From an uncultured Porphyromonadaceae bacterium (GTDB taxonomy: Bacteria > Bacteroidota > Bacteroidia > Bacteroidales > Muribaculaceae), in assembly GCA_902461565.1 (NCBI GenBank), contig CABPYL010000010.1:1-64000 (forward strand): a DNA stretch of 64,000 nucleotides, in the 5' to 3' direction. A program made the position numbers and the translations under genes. Shown here piece by piece: positions 1 through 8,171 of the stretch (the stretch's first letter is position 1; each line of letters starts with the position of its first letter). The notes below the pieces were generated by a model, which worked only from the letters and a program-made list of their open reading frames with translations, was not told where the DNA came from and did not search any database.

Positions 1-64
1 TTCCACAAGACATTAACAAAAGACTACTGACCGATATTAGGATTAGCTTTACCATCATTGCCAT
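1..64 (-). CDS. Possible lipoprotein, 5' end only (runs off left edge)
   Basis: Reading leftward from an ATG at 64 (alternatives at 58 and 55), the frame stays open to the window edge. It encodes a lysine followed by a hydrophobic stretch and a lipobox-like LMSC with the cysteine near residue 19. This looks like a lipoprotein signal peptide. It lies in the same orientation as the toxin and immunity genes to its right, so it could be another member of that block. Only about 21 codons are visible. A different frame of the same stretch is also open for about 30 codons, so the call is tentative. Confidence 0.35.
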   Translation of the reverse strand, partial: MAMMVKLILISVSSLLLMSCG

Positions 65-150
65 AATTCGGGTTCCCGGTTATTATAAAATTTATTCGAA
101 TATTCTTATTCTGAATTTTTATAGAGTTATAAAGAAAACTACTTTCTCAT

Positions 151-789
151 TCATTTCAAACTTATCTTGTAGAATATTTTTTCGTCAACATTATGGTAGA
201 TGTTAGGATTTTTTTGGACTACGATGTAATAATATCCTCTGTTATCAGCAAAAAATGAAGGTAGATCATAAAAAATCGCCAAATCATATTCAAAAGTCTT
301 GTCTTCAATTTCCGCGAGTATGCTTACTTTGCCATCTATGAATGAATACCATCTGCACCAAAGATGTTGGTCGCAATCATAATCAGGACTGGCGTAATAT
401 ATTTGTTCATTATCAACATCGCCTAAACCAAACATTGCCGTAGTGTCAGGAGTATTCCCATTTATATAATAGGCATTTGATAGTACAACATTATTTTCTT
501 GCAATATATATGATTCAGGATTAAGTTTTAAACAACATATACTTAAGTCATGTTCATCAAAAATATAATTCCTTCTTCCTATATCAGAATCAAGGAAGTG
601 TCTCACTATTTCAGGGTATTCTTTTTCAGTTTTCCACTTAAAAATACTCTGGCGCTTGGATTGATAAGTATTTCGGAATTCTATTTCTGCAATCTTCTCC
701 ATAATCAGATTATCGGTGGTCTGGAAATTTTGAGAGAATCCCCAGATATTTGAAAACAATATTATGCCAATAATAATTATAATGCTCAT
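151..789 (-). CDS. Secreted hypothetical protein, candidate immunity partner of the upstream toxin-like gene
   Basis: This 212-residue protein has an N-terminal hydrophobic signal segment (about residues 1-20) and no family I recognise. Its ATG overlaps the stop codon of the preceding toxin-like gene in the ATGA arrangement, which implies translational coupling. A small unknown gene directly downstream of a variable-tip toxin is the usual position of an immunity gene in polymorphic toxin systems. The signal peptide suggests protection outside the cytoplasm, which fits a toxin acting on the envelope (inference). It is AT-rich like its neighbours. It could instead be an unrelated secreted protein. 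Confidence 0.6.
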   Translation of the reverse strand: MSIIIIIGIILFSNIWGFSQNFQTTDNLIMEKIAEIEFRNTYQSKRQSIFKWKTEKEYPEIVRHFLDSDIGRRNYIFDEHDLSICCLKLNPESYILQENNVVLSNAYYINGNTPDTTAMFGLGDVDNEQIYYASPDYDCDQHLWCRWYSFIDGKVSILAEIEDKTFEYDLAIFYDLPSFFADNRGYYYIVVQKNPNIYHNVDEKIFYKISLK

Positions 790-1799
790 CTGCTTTTTAA
801 TACTAAATCTTTATTTATTCCATTAATAAAAGAAGAACCGTATCTTGTCTTTCCTTTTTTTGTTTTATACTCATAGAATGAGCTTCCTCCTAACAATAGA
901 TCAAAATTCTGTACTGCATTTTGTGATTCTTTCATATCATACTTGATAGTATTATTCGAAATTAGATAGTCTGAAGATAATACAAAGCAGCCTACAGTCC
1001 ATTGTATTGGATTAGGAGCGCCATAATGAAACCGGACACCTCGACCTACTACATTTCCTCCAAGACCTGGTTGTTGCCATTGTGAGCCATATTCAGGTGA
1101 TATGATTGGATATATTCCATCTGGTACCCTTTTTCTTGAATTTACTTGTGAACTTGGCATTCCTCCAGGTGTAACATAATAACCGGTTCCGTTGGTATCG
1201 GCTCCGGAAACATGATATATTCCTAATGTATAACCACTTGTAATCTCAAGATTTAAAGCATCAACACGTTCTCCCCAATTTCCGTCTGAGAAAATATAGG
1301 TTTTTGTCACTTCATTGATAGTTACATTGAAAACGTCATCCCCTTCTGTGATAATAGGTGTGTTAAAAATCCATTTATTTTGGTTAAACGATATATTCAA
1401 TGTATCACATCCGGTTGGGTCTATCCTATTAACTGGATTTCCTCCACAAAAACTATACGGACTCAGAGAATAGTAGTTTTCTGCGTGAGGGTCGATTGTA
1501 GTAAACATCGCCTTGGCATTCTCACTAATACTGTCATGATAGAGTATGTTGCCATCTGCGTCATACAATGTTGCAAAGCCCTTATTAAGATTGAAGTCTG
1601 CATAAAATGTATCTCCATCAGGTGATTGGATTCCTATACGATATATACTTGGAATAGGCTCGCTCTTTGCCTCAAGCATCTTTGAATTGTCTCCAAACAT
1701 GGCATAGGGACTTTGAGCAAATGTTCCTGTACATACCCTCATAAGTAAGATTATCATTGTGATAATCTTACTTGTTTTAATCGGAATTACATTTTTCAT
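786..1799 (-). CDS. Short secreted Rhs-core protein with a DUF5675/L,D-transpeptidase-like C-terminal domain
   Basis: This 337-residue protein has a signal peptide (about 1-29) and a linker. It then has a single Rhs-associated core motif at about 100-130 (TIDPHAENYYSLSPYSF followed by NPVNRIDPTG). The C-terminal part differs completely from that of the sister gene at 2334-3362, while the first ~125 residues are nearly identical. In the variable part, a DGIYPI motif, H258 and a Gly-Cys at 270-271 resemble the His...GC layout of DUF5675 and YkuD-like domains. No Rhs/YD repeat barrel is present, so this is a stand-alone tip rather than a full Rhs toxin. Toxin activity is inferred from the family architecture and from the overlapping downstream gene. 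Confidence 0.65.
   Translation of the reverse strand: MKNVIPIKTSKIITMIILLMRVCTGTFAQSPYAMFGDNSKMLEAKSEPIPSIYRIGIQSPDGDTFYADFNLNKGFATLYDADGNILYHDSISENAKAMFTTIDPHAENYYSLSPYSFCGGNPVNRIDPTGCDTLNISFNQNKWIFNTPIITEGDDVFNVTINEVTKTYIFSDGNWGERVDALNLEITSGYTLGIYHVSGADTNGTGYYVTPGGMPSSQVNSRKRVPDGIYPIISPEYGSQWQQPGLGGNVVGRGVRFHYGAPNPIQWTVGCFVLSSDYLISNNTIKYDMKESQNAVQNFDLLLGGSSFYEYKTKKGKTRYGSSFINGINKDLVLKSR
1429..1799 (-). repeat. Copy A of a 371-bp duplicated 5' module
   Basis: This segment runs from the start codon to the TTAACTGGA motif at the end of the Rhs core. It matches 2992-3362 at a constant offset of 1563 bp with only scattered substitutions. Similarity fades just outside the start codon and stops at the start of the variable tip. 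That boundary is the signature of tip displacement by homologous recombination. Confidence 0.9.
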
Positions 1800-1855
1800 A
1801 TTTCTTACGTTCTCGGTGGTGAGTGTTTGCTATCGTTCCGGAAATAATCCGTGAT

Positions 1856-2332
1856 TCACCGATTCAAATAAAAAATCTGGAAACCACGGTCATCATATAG
1901 ATGACAAACAGTTACATCGTTCTCATTCTTGAAGATGAAGACCATATCAATATTGAGACTGTCAGCCTTACCCAATTCATAACCGTAGTGTTTCTTTATA
2001 AAAGTGCGGATAAGATTCTCATCAAAACAATCATCAAAATAGATTTCCATTATGCCCGGAGTTGTGCGTCCTCTCTTATAGTTTCTTATAAGCGAATAGT
2101 TGGAAATATCATTCCTTCTGAGTATTTTCTGAATTACTTCGTATTCTTCCCAAAAAGTTATTATTAACTTTAATCTGGAAAAAGGAATCTGTTTCAATCT
2201 ATTAAGTACAAAATCGATTCTTTTATTGAATGGTATCCATTGTTGGTCATATTCTGCCCAGGCAATATTCCTCCGTACTTTCCTATATATAACTTTTTGT
2301 ACGGAACTATAATCCAATATCTTATTATTCAT
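1856..2332 (-). CDS. DUF3885-like immunity protein candidate
   Basis: This is a 158-residue soluble protein without a signal peptide. The C-terminal LYDDRG motif followed by a hydrophobic end resembles DUF3885, a domain often found as an immunity protein beside polymorphic toxins. Its ATG lies one base after the stop of the upstream toxin-like gene. Cytoplasmic location fits protection against a toxin with a cytosolic target such as RNA, which is what the partner's C-terminus suggests. The family assignment rests on the short C-terminal motif and gene position, so it is moderate. Confidence 0.6.
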   Translation of the reverse strand: MNNKILDYSSVQKVIYRKVRRNIAWAEYDQQWIPFNKRIDFVLNRLKQIPFSRLKLIITFWEEYEVIQKILRRNDISNYSLIRNYKRGRTTPGIMEIYFDDCFDENLIRTFIKKHYGYELGKADSLNIDMVFIFKNENDVTVCHLYDDRGFQIFYLNR

Positions 2333-2333
2333 A

Positions 2334-3362
2334 TTATTTCTTGAATATATTTAAATCCTTATCAGCGGTTCCTATTCTATGAAGCCTACCACCTTTCTTA
2401 ACAAATACCTTCCAAACGCCTCCATTATGTGATGTATTGTCAAAGGAATAGTACTTACCGCTATATTCATAAACTTTCTCATTGTGACTCAAAAATTCGC
2501 GTGCTAATTTAAATCCTTTTGGAATAATGGATTTAATGTATGAGGCTTTGCTTTTTCCCCCAAAATCTGCTATTCCCAAGATTGGTGCAACCCCAGTAAT
2601 CCTTCCGCTTCTATTAACATTCCAGTTGATAAAACCATCATTGTATGTTAATCCATTTAGATAATAATTTGCATTCTCCCAAAAACCATTTACAGGTTCA
2701 TATACAAATGCACCAGGATATCCAACTCCTGTAGTTGAAACAGGTGTTATATTTGCATCAAATGATTTTGAAGTAACTACAAGTTCGCCATTAGTAACCT
2801 CAGCATAACTGGTGTAAAATTTATGAGACTCATCATTATACACCAGTTTACCGCAAAACTCAGCATCAGTAGCATGGCTCCATCCAGAAAAATCAAATTG
2901 AGTATTTCCAGAGCCAACGGCATTCAAGAATTGAAGAATTTCACCATAATCATTAGTTGACCAATAGTCCCTTCCATCATAATCTATCGCGTTAACTGGA
3001 TTTCCTCCACAAAAACTATACGGGCTCAGAGAATAGTAGTTTCCTGCGTGAGGGTCGATTGTAGTAAACATCGCCTTGGCATTCTCACTAATACTGTCAT
3101 GATAGAGTATGTTGCCATCTGCGTCATACAATGTTGCAAAGCCCTTATTAAGATTGAAGTCTGCATAAAATGTATCTCCATCAGGTGATTGGATTCCTAT
3201 ACGATATATACTTGGAATAGGCTCGCTCTTTGCCTCAAGCATCTTTGAATTGTCTCCAAACATGGCATAAGGACTTTGAGCAAATGTTCTTGTGCATACG
3301 CCCATAAGTAAGATTATCATTGTGATAATCTTCATTGTATTAATTGGAATTACATTTTTCAT
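2334..3362 (-). CDS. Short secreted Rhs-core protein with a putative RNase-type toxin tip
   Basis: This 342-residue protein has a signal peptide (about 1-29) and the same N-terminal module and Rhs core (about 100-130) as the gene at 786-1799. From about residue 130 the sequence is unique. The last ~45 residues contain a YYSFDNTSHNGGVWKVF motif followed by RIGTAD. This resembles the HNGGxWK/GT signature of a toxin C-terminal domain in Bacillus YxiD/YobL-type toxins, reported to be RNases (from memory). The adjacent DUF3885-like gene would be its immunity partner. Like its sister it has no YD-repeat shell, and the delivery route is unknown. Confidence 0.65.
   Translation of the reverse strand: MKNVIPINTMKIITMIILLMGVCTRTFAQSPYAMFGDNSKMLEAKSEPIPSIYRIGIQSPDGDTFYADFNLNKGFATLYDADGNILYHDSISENAKAMFTTIDPHAGNYYSLSPYSFCGGNPVNAIDYDGRDYWSTNDYGEILQFLNAVGSGNTQFDFSGWSHATDAEFCGKLVYNDESHKFYTSYAEVTNGELVVTSKSFDANITPVSTTGVGYPGAFVYEPVNGFWENANYYLNGLTYNDGFINWNVNRSGRITGVAPILGIADFGGKSKASYIKSIIPKGFKLAREFLSHNEKVYEYSGKYYSFDNTSHNGGVWKVFVKKGGRLHRIGTADKDLNIFKK
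2992..3362 (-). repeat. Copy B of the 371-bp duplicated 5' module
   Basis: This is the partner of 1429-1799 and begins at the shared TTAACTGGA sequence. It encodes the signal peptide, linker and Rhs core. Just upstream of both start codons a short stretch is also similar (ATTCTTACTTTCTCG here against TTTCTTACGTTCTCG at copy A). The duplicated unit therefore probably included the end of the transglutaminase-like gene. Confidence 0.9.
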
Positions 3363-3367
3363 GATTC

Positions 3368-4432
3368 TTACTTTCTCGTTTCGTTTTCAATATCCTTTAA
3401 TGCCCTCTCCACACTCTGCTTGTATTCCTCATCTGTTTGCTCGGAATAGCCAAGGCTGTCAAGTGTGTTTATCATCCGCTGATACTCTCTATAATTATTG
3501 GCTGCATAATTAGTAAACGGTAGTCCATACTTTTTCATATAGCAACGGCCTAATTGCTGATGGACACAGAATTTCAGAACAAGGGCAATGCCAAAGTTTG
3601 GCAGTACCTTCAGCACCTCTTCTGCACATCGTAATGGAAAGTAATCCATTGAATTATATTTCTGGTGGTAGGCATTGCCTAATTGCACTATCATAAAAGC
3701 AATATTTTCTTTTTCAGATAGTGATGTCAAGTATACTCCATTGCGTATTGCCTCCGTGCTGATTTGGCATGTCTGTATCAGCCATTCGTCACGAACAAAG
3801 TGACCGTTGGTAAGTTCTATGTTTACCCATTTACCATCTTCTCCGATATGCTTGATATACATATGCCTCGGAGCAAAAGCGAGGAATGACTGGCCGCCGA
3901 GTTCATCACATAATATTTTATAATATAGAGGTAACGATATGCATTGGCCGGTATGGGTTTCCATCGTCTTGGTAACAAATAGCTTTCTAAAATCTTTCTT
4001 GCCAGTGAAATCTTCGAAGTCATAAACGAATGCTTTGTAACCATTCATTGGGCATGGCTTGGTAAAGTATTCAAACAAAGCATAATTAGGAGCAGTCTTA
4101 TATTGCTGAATATGATTTGCCTCTATAAAATGTTTCAGAATATTAGCCACGCTGTCAATATCATGACAAAATTTTGAATAATCCATTCTTCCTCCGGAAT
4201 ACGCCTTTTCAACCACAAACTCGGCTCTCTTAAGTGAGTAAGGTTTAACGCCGTTGAGCATCAGCCGAAGTTCATTTAAGCCTTCAAGAAATGCCTTATC
4301 CTTAATCATGTATGGAATTGTGTCATACGACAAACTCTTTTGATTCTCATAGTAAATTGTATCCGTAGACATTCCTGCCATTTTACCCGAAATCAATAGC
4401 AGAAAGAAGATTATAGTTGTTATCTGTCGCAT
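3368..4432 (-). CDS. Secreted transglutaminase-like cysteine protease/transferase
   Basis: This 354-residue protein has an N-terminal signal peptide (about 1-20). The central region has a transglutaminase-like triad arrangement: C164 in GQCISLP, H190 in APRHMYI and an acidic residue in WVNIELTNG (E206). The C-terminal ~120 residues are helical and TPR-like, as in SirB1-type transglutaminase-like proteins. It heads the run of toxin-tip genes, five bases before the first one. It may process or cross-link the secreted products (inference). Substrate unknown. Confidence 0.65.
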   Translation of the reverse strand: MRQITTIIFFLLLISGKMAGMSTDTIYYENQKSLSYDTIPYMIKDKAFLEGLNELRLMLNGVKPYSLKRAEFVVEKAYSGGRMDYSKFCHDIDSVANILKHFIEANHIQQYKTAPNYALFEYFTKPCPMNGYKAFVYDFEDFTGKKDFRKLFVTKTMETHTGQCISLPLYYKILCDELGGQSFLAFAPRHMYIKHIGEDGKWVNIELTNGHFVRDEWLIQTCQISTEAIRNGVYLTSLSEKENIAFMIVQLGNAYHQKYNSMDYFPLRCAEEVLKVLPNFGIALVLKFCVHQQLGRCYMKKYGLPFTNYAANNYREYQRMINTLDSLGYSEQTDEEYKQSVERALKDIENETRK

Positions 4433-4731
4433 ATTTAACGTGAGCCTGATGAATATTAATTGAGAATTAATGGTTAGCTATAAAAACATTAAATTTATAG
4501 TACCGAATTATAAACAAATGCTCTTATTGCTATACACACCGATGACAAAATTACTAAAATATTTATAATAACATCTAAATTCTCTAATTTTTTTGATAAT
4601 GTGCATTGGGAGACACAGTTCCAACACTCGTGGTTAGTCATTATCCGCGTAAATGGACGCTTTTTGGTTGTGCTCCGTTGACAGCACATCAACCATTGTA
4701 TAGCCATGCGTCCATCCCACCGCAGACGTTG
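4433..4731. other. Intergenic region at the AT-rich/GC-rich boundary
   Basis: No convincing gene is present. The left half is very AT-rich, and the right half switches within about 100 bases to the GC-richer composition of comM and most of the window. The AT-rich part presumably holds the promoter of the minus-strand toxin block, but I find no exact TAnnTTTG there. Confidence 0.5.
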
Positions 4732-6282
4732 TCAGCGGACCTGGCCCCAGGAGGCGCGGTCAAGCGAGCGGTAGCCGGCGGCTTCGGCGATGTGTGCGGG
4801 CTGGATATCGGCGCTGCCGGCGAGGTCGGCGATAGTACGCGCAACTTTTACGATGCGGTCGTAGGCGCGGGCCGACATGTCGTTGCGCGTCATAGCCGTT
4901 TTGAGTAGCCGCTGCGCTTCCGGCGAAAGGCGGCAATACTTCTGCATCAGACGCGAGTTCATCTGCGCGTTACAGTGGATATGCAGCTCGTCGGCGAAAC
5001 GGCGTTCCTGCACCTGCCGGGCGGCGGCGACACGGGCACGTATCTGGGCGCTTGTCTCGCCCGACGGCGCGCCGCTGAGTTCGTCGAATGGCACGGGCAT
5101 TATCTCCACCTGTATGTCTATGCGGTCCAGCAGCGGGCCGGAGATACGGTTGAGATATTTGGTTATCGCTCCGGGCAAACATGTACAGCGCTTTGTCGGA
5201 TGGGTATAGTAGCCGCACGGACAGGGATTCATGGATGCCACAAGCATGAATCCGGCAGGATAATCTACCTGATATTTGGCGCGACTCACGCTTATATGTC
5301 TGTCCTCCAACGGCTGGCGTAGCACCTCGAGCACCGTGCGCGGAAATTCGGGAAATTCGTCAAGGAAAAGGATGCCGTTATGCGCCAGGGAGATTTCGCC
5401 GGGCAGCGGATGCGAGCCGCCGCCTACCATAGCAACAGGCGATACGGTATGATGTGGCGAACGGAAAGGACGCACCGTCATGAGCCGCGAGCCTCGGCGC
5501 AGTTTGCCTGCCACGGAGTGTATTTTTGTCGTTTCAAGTGCCTCGCCGAGCGTGAGCGGCGGCATTATGGAGGGCAAACGCTTGGCCATCATGGATTTTC
5601 CGGAACCGGGAGGGCCGATAAGGAGTATGTTGTGGCCGCCGGCGCAGGCAACCTCGAAAGCGCGCTTCACATTTTCCTGGCCACGCACCTCGCTGAAATC
5701 GTAATCGCACATGCCGGAGGCGGCAAAGAATTCGGCACGCGTATCCACAACCGTAGGCTGCACAGTCCCGGCGTCGGTAAGCACTTCCACCACCTCGCGC
5801 AGGTTGCGCACGCCATATACATCCATATTGTTCACCACAGCGGCCTCGGATGCGTTCTGCTCCGGCACAATCATGGCCTTGAAACCTGCTGCGCGGGCGC
5901 TGATGGCCATAGGGAGAATGCCTTTTACGGGCATAACGCTACCGTCCAGCGACAGCTCGCCCATAATAACGTATGAATCAAGATTCTGTACCTTTATCTG
6001 CTCGGTGCCGACAAGGAGCGCCACGGCAATCGGCAAATCGTAGGCCGAACCCTCCTTGCGCACATCCGCCGGGGCCATGTTGATAACCACCGACACTCGC
6101 GGCAGTGTGAATCCCGACTGCTGTATTGCGGCCCGCACACGCTCGCCGCTCTCCTTCACCGCAGTGTCGGGCAGCCCGACGATAATATACTGGATACCGC
6201 TGCGGATAACAGTTTCCACAGTGATGATAATCGCGTCGATGCCCTGCACAGCAGCAGCGTAGGTTTTTACAAGGAAGTTCAT
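4732..6282 (-). CDS. comM: YifB/ComM family magnesium-chelatase-like AAA+ ATPase
   Basis: This 516-residue protein has the ComM layout. An N-terminal ribosomal-S5-like/Lon-protease-like fold covers about 1-190, with MNFLVKTYAAAVQGIDA at the start. An AAA+ Mg-chelatase domain follows, with Walker A GPPGSGKS at 223-230 and the LFLDEFPEF Walker B. A C-terminal Mg-chelatase helical domain ends the protein. In Gram-negative bacteria ComM is a helicase promoting branch migration during natural transformation. An upstream in-frame start at 6324 is rejected: a -7 element sits at 6312-6319, downstream of that codon, and the family begins MN/ML-x-K-x-x-S/T. Confidence 0.93.
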   Translation of the reverse strand: MNFLVKTYAAAVQGIDAIIITVETVIRSGIQYIIVGLPDTAVKESGERVRAAIQQSGFTLPRVSVVINMAPADVRKEGSAYDLPIAVALLVGTEQIKVQNLDSYVIMGELSLDGSVMPVKGILPMAISARAAGFKAMIVPEQNASEAAVVNNMDVYGVRNLREVVEVLTDAGTVQPTVVDTRAEFFAASGMCDYDFSEVRGQENVKRAFEVACAGGHNILLIGPPGSGKSMMAKRLPSIMPPLTLGEALETTKIHSVAGKLRRGSRLMTVRPFRSPHHTVSPVAMVGGGSHPLPGEISLAHNGILFLDEFPEFPRTVLEVLRQPLEDRHISVSRAKYQVDYPAGFMLVASMNPCPCGYYTHPTKRCTCLPGAITKYLNRISGPLLDRIDIQVEIMPVPFDELSGAPSGETSAQIRARVAAARQVQERRFADELHIHCNAQMNSRLMQKYCRLSPEAQRLLKTAMTRNDMSARAYDRIVKVARTIADLAGSADIQPAHIAEAAGYRSLDRASWGQVR

Positions 6283-6311
6283 TTTGACAATACAATCTTG
6301 TGCATTATGTG

Positions 6312-6319
6312 CAAATTTA
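6312..6319 (-). promoter_or_regulatory. -7 promoter element for comM
   Basis: On the minus strand the sequence reads TAAATTTG, an exact match to TAnnTTTG, about 30 nt before the chosen comM start codon. I see no clear TTTG at the usual upstream spacing. Confidence 0.6.
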
Positions 6320-6324
6320 CGCAA

Positions 6325-6832
6325 AAACCGCGAAAAACAATCTTATCACCTCAAAAAACGCTCGAACGTATGGTTTTTATGCGCCTACAAAATTCAAATT
6401 TATGCGATTTTTTTGTGCGCTCTCGATTTTTTATGTAACTTTACGCACGCAGACCGCTTTGCGGAAGTCCGGTCAAGGGCTATGTGGGTGGGTCCGCGAC
6501 AATGCAGAGAAACTTTCTTTGCAAAGACATATTGAAAAAGCGTTTACTCGACGCTCTTTCCTGACGACTTGAAACTTCGCAAACTTCAGAATTGGTCAGG
6601 GATGCAGCAACGATAGATAGCTTGTGTGGATATGAATATCAATATCTGGCGTGGCAGGTAACTGCCGCATTGGGTGTGCATGTCATATTTGCGTGAGGCT
6701 TCTGCGTTGCTCGTTCTACCAATTCGGGCAATGCGAAGGCCTCAAGTCGTGAACGAGCAACAAGTACGGCTCTCACGCTTTTGTTTAATGACCATCGCCA
6801 GAGAGGGAGCAGGGCGAAAAAAGTAATCTTCT
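6325..6832. other. 508-bp intergenic region between divergent comM and the secreted-protein operon
   Basis: No credible gene. It contains the comM upstream region, a near-consensus plus-strand element TAACTTTA around 6436, and a long imperfect inverted repeat at 6691-6778 just ahead of the operon. The operon promoter is not evident by exact TAnnTTTG. Confidence 0.5.
6691..6778. repeat. 88-nt imperfect inverted repeat (large hairpin potential)
   Basis: GCGTGAG at 6691-6697 pairs with CTCACGC at 6772-6778. GTTGCTCGTTC at 6706-6716 pairs perfectly with GAACGAGCAAC at 6751-6761. A 34-nt apical region lies between the inner arms. It ends 54 nt before the first gene of the secreted operon. It could be a structured leader, a small RNA, a terminator or a relic repeat element; the sequence alone does not decide. 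Confidence 0.6.
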
Positions 6833-7630
6833 ATGCGATTCAAAAAATTTTATGCTCTGCTGTCAGCCATGCTTATGGCTGTTGTTCCCGCCTTGGCCGA
6901 CGATTGGTTTATGGTGATTGATACAAACAACGGGTGGACTGTTGACAATGGAACCGTGTCGGTTATCTATACATTTAATAAAAATGTCGACTATACATCC
7001 GGGTGGACTATACATCATTTTTGTAAACCGAGTATTGAAACCAAAATCAAGAACAACTCCGACGATTTTATTTATATTGACTTGTCGAAAACTTATATAA
7101 CCCGCAACGGCGAAGCCGAACTCTATCAGGATATTGTTGCAATGCAACAGGATGTCAGCGATAAAGAGGACGGCAGTGATAAAAAAATCTCCCAAAGCGT
7201 TATGCCAATACCTCCGCATGCTTCAAAGACATTTACTTTTCCTTTATTTCTCAATAAATCAAACTGCTATGACAAGCACGTGATATACGATGAATATTAT
7301 AAGGACTTCAGATACAATAATGAAGGCACTGCGTATTATAATGACACTTTTGAATATAATGCCGATAATTCTCCCATTCAATCGCTGATTTCATTCGCCT
7401 ACTCCACAGCTGAAAAAGGTGAAAAACAAGTAAAAGTGAATAAAGACTTCTACATGGTGTTTGCAGCCGCTGTTAAAAAAGTATATTCGATGGGAAATGT
7501 TACCAAAGAAGTAGAAGAATTATATCCTAATTATAAAAACAGCAGCTGGTTCTTCTTGGGTACCAATGATAAATTCGAAAAGGCGAAGAAAAACAAGGCA
7601 AAGAAAGACAAGAAGGACAAAAAAGGCTGA
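6833..7630 (+). CDS. Secreted hypothetical protein with lysine-rich tail
   Basis: This 265-residue protein has a signal peptide ending near ALA-DD (about residue 22). The body is rich in aromatic and polar residues and suggests an extracytoplasmic beta-sandwich. A PIPPHASKTF segment at about 125-135 resembles families that record a 'pretty-printed' surface beta-domain in Bacteroidota, but I do not recognise the family. The last ~20 residues are almost entirely Lys/Asp (KAKKDKKDKKG). It opens the seven-gene exported run. No function assigned. Confidence 0.7.
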   Translation: MRFKKFYALLSAMLMAVVPALADDWFMVIDTNNGWTVDNGTVSVIYTFNKNVDYTSGWTIHHFCKPSIETKIKNNSDDFIYIDLSKTYITRNGEAELYQDIVAMQQDVSDKEDGSDKKISQSVMPIPPHASKTFTFPLFLNKSNCYDKHVIYDEYYKDFRYNNEGTAYYNDTFEYNADNSPIQSLISFAYSTAEKGEKQVKVNKDFYMVFAAAVKKVYSMGNVTKEVEELYPNYKNSSWFFLGTNDKFEKAKKNKAKKDKKDKKG

Positions 7631-7652
7631 TCGGCAACGTAATTCCCAAACA

Positions 7653-8147
7653 ATGAACAAGCTATTTTTGTCGCTGACAGCCTTGCTTTTCTGTCTGCTT
7701 ATACCCCGCGCTGCAGGAGCCAAAGAAAAAGCGGAAGACGCTCTTTTCAACAACTATACAATTGCAAGCATCGGCACAAGCGCTACGGACGGATGTTATC
7801 TTGTATGCGTCGACGTTACGACAAAGAACCCGAAACTGTCGGATGCCGATGCGGCACGTTGTGCGGTGCATGGCGTGCTGTTCCGCGGCTTCGCCGGCGA
7901 AAACCGGCATTTTGAGAAACCTCTTGCCGGAAAAGCCTCGGTCGAAACCCAGAACAGCGAGTATTTCAAGAAGTTCTTCGAGACTCAGGCCTTGAGTTAT
8001 GCCGATGTGTTGCCGGCAAGCCGTTCGGTTACAAAACTGGATAAGAAGAAATATGTTGTCAGTGTGTCGGTTGAGGTAAGAAAAGACCAATTGCGCCATG
8101 CGCTTCAGGACGCCGGAGTGATTCGCGGCCTTAACAGCGCTTTCTGA
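7653..8147 (+). CDS. Secreted hypothetical protein, paralogous in part to the next gene
   Basis: The chosen ATG at 7653 gives 164 residues with a clear signal peptide (hydrophobic to RAAGA, about residue 22). An earlier in-frame codon would add 29 Lys/Arg-rich residues that are only the shadow of the previous gene's tail. The core pattern is a C-A-V-H-G-V-L-F-R-G-F helix, then YFKKFF, then a KKYVVSVSVEVRKDQLRHALQDAGV end. It matches the following lipoprotein segment for segment (ALRDIIFKGI, YRSFFNEFF, KYSRG...SVTVDIDALGAHLREQGV). This resembles LPP20/FlgT-like small envelope domains (inference). Confidence 0.7.
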   Translation: MNKLFLSLTALLFCLLIPRAAGAKEKAEDALFNNYTIASIGTSATDGCYLVCVDVTTKNPKLSDADAARCAVHGVLFRGFAGENRHFEKPLAGKASVETQNSEYFKKFFETQALSYADVLPASRSVTKLDKKKYVVSVSVEVRKDQLRHALQDAGVIRGLNSAF

Positions 8148-8171
8148 TAGTCAAACCATTAAAACATAGAA

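Noticed and set aside
4495..4707. 70-codon minus-strand frame between the transglutaminase-like gene and comM
   Set aside because: Cys/Trp-rich, no recognisable family, and it crosses the base-composition boundary; not supported as a gene.
5380..5976. Long plus-strand open frames inside comM
   Set aside because: They lie opposite a clearly conserved gene, have no promoter or leader, and their composition is that of an antisense shadow. The same applies to long antisense frames over manC, argS, korA and the MATE gene.
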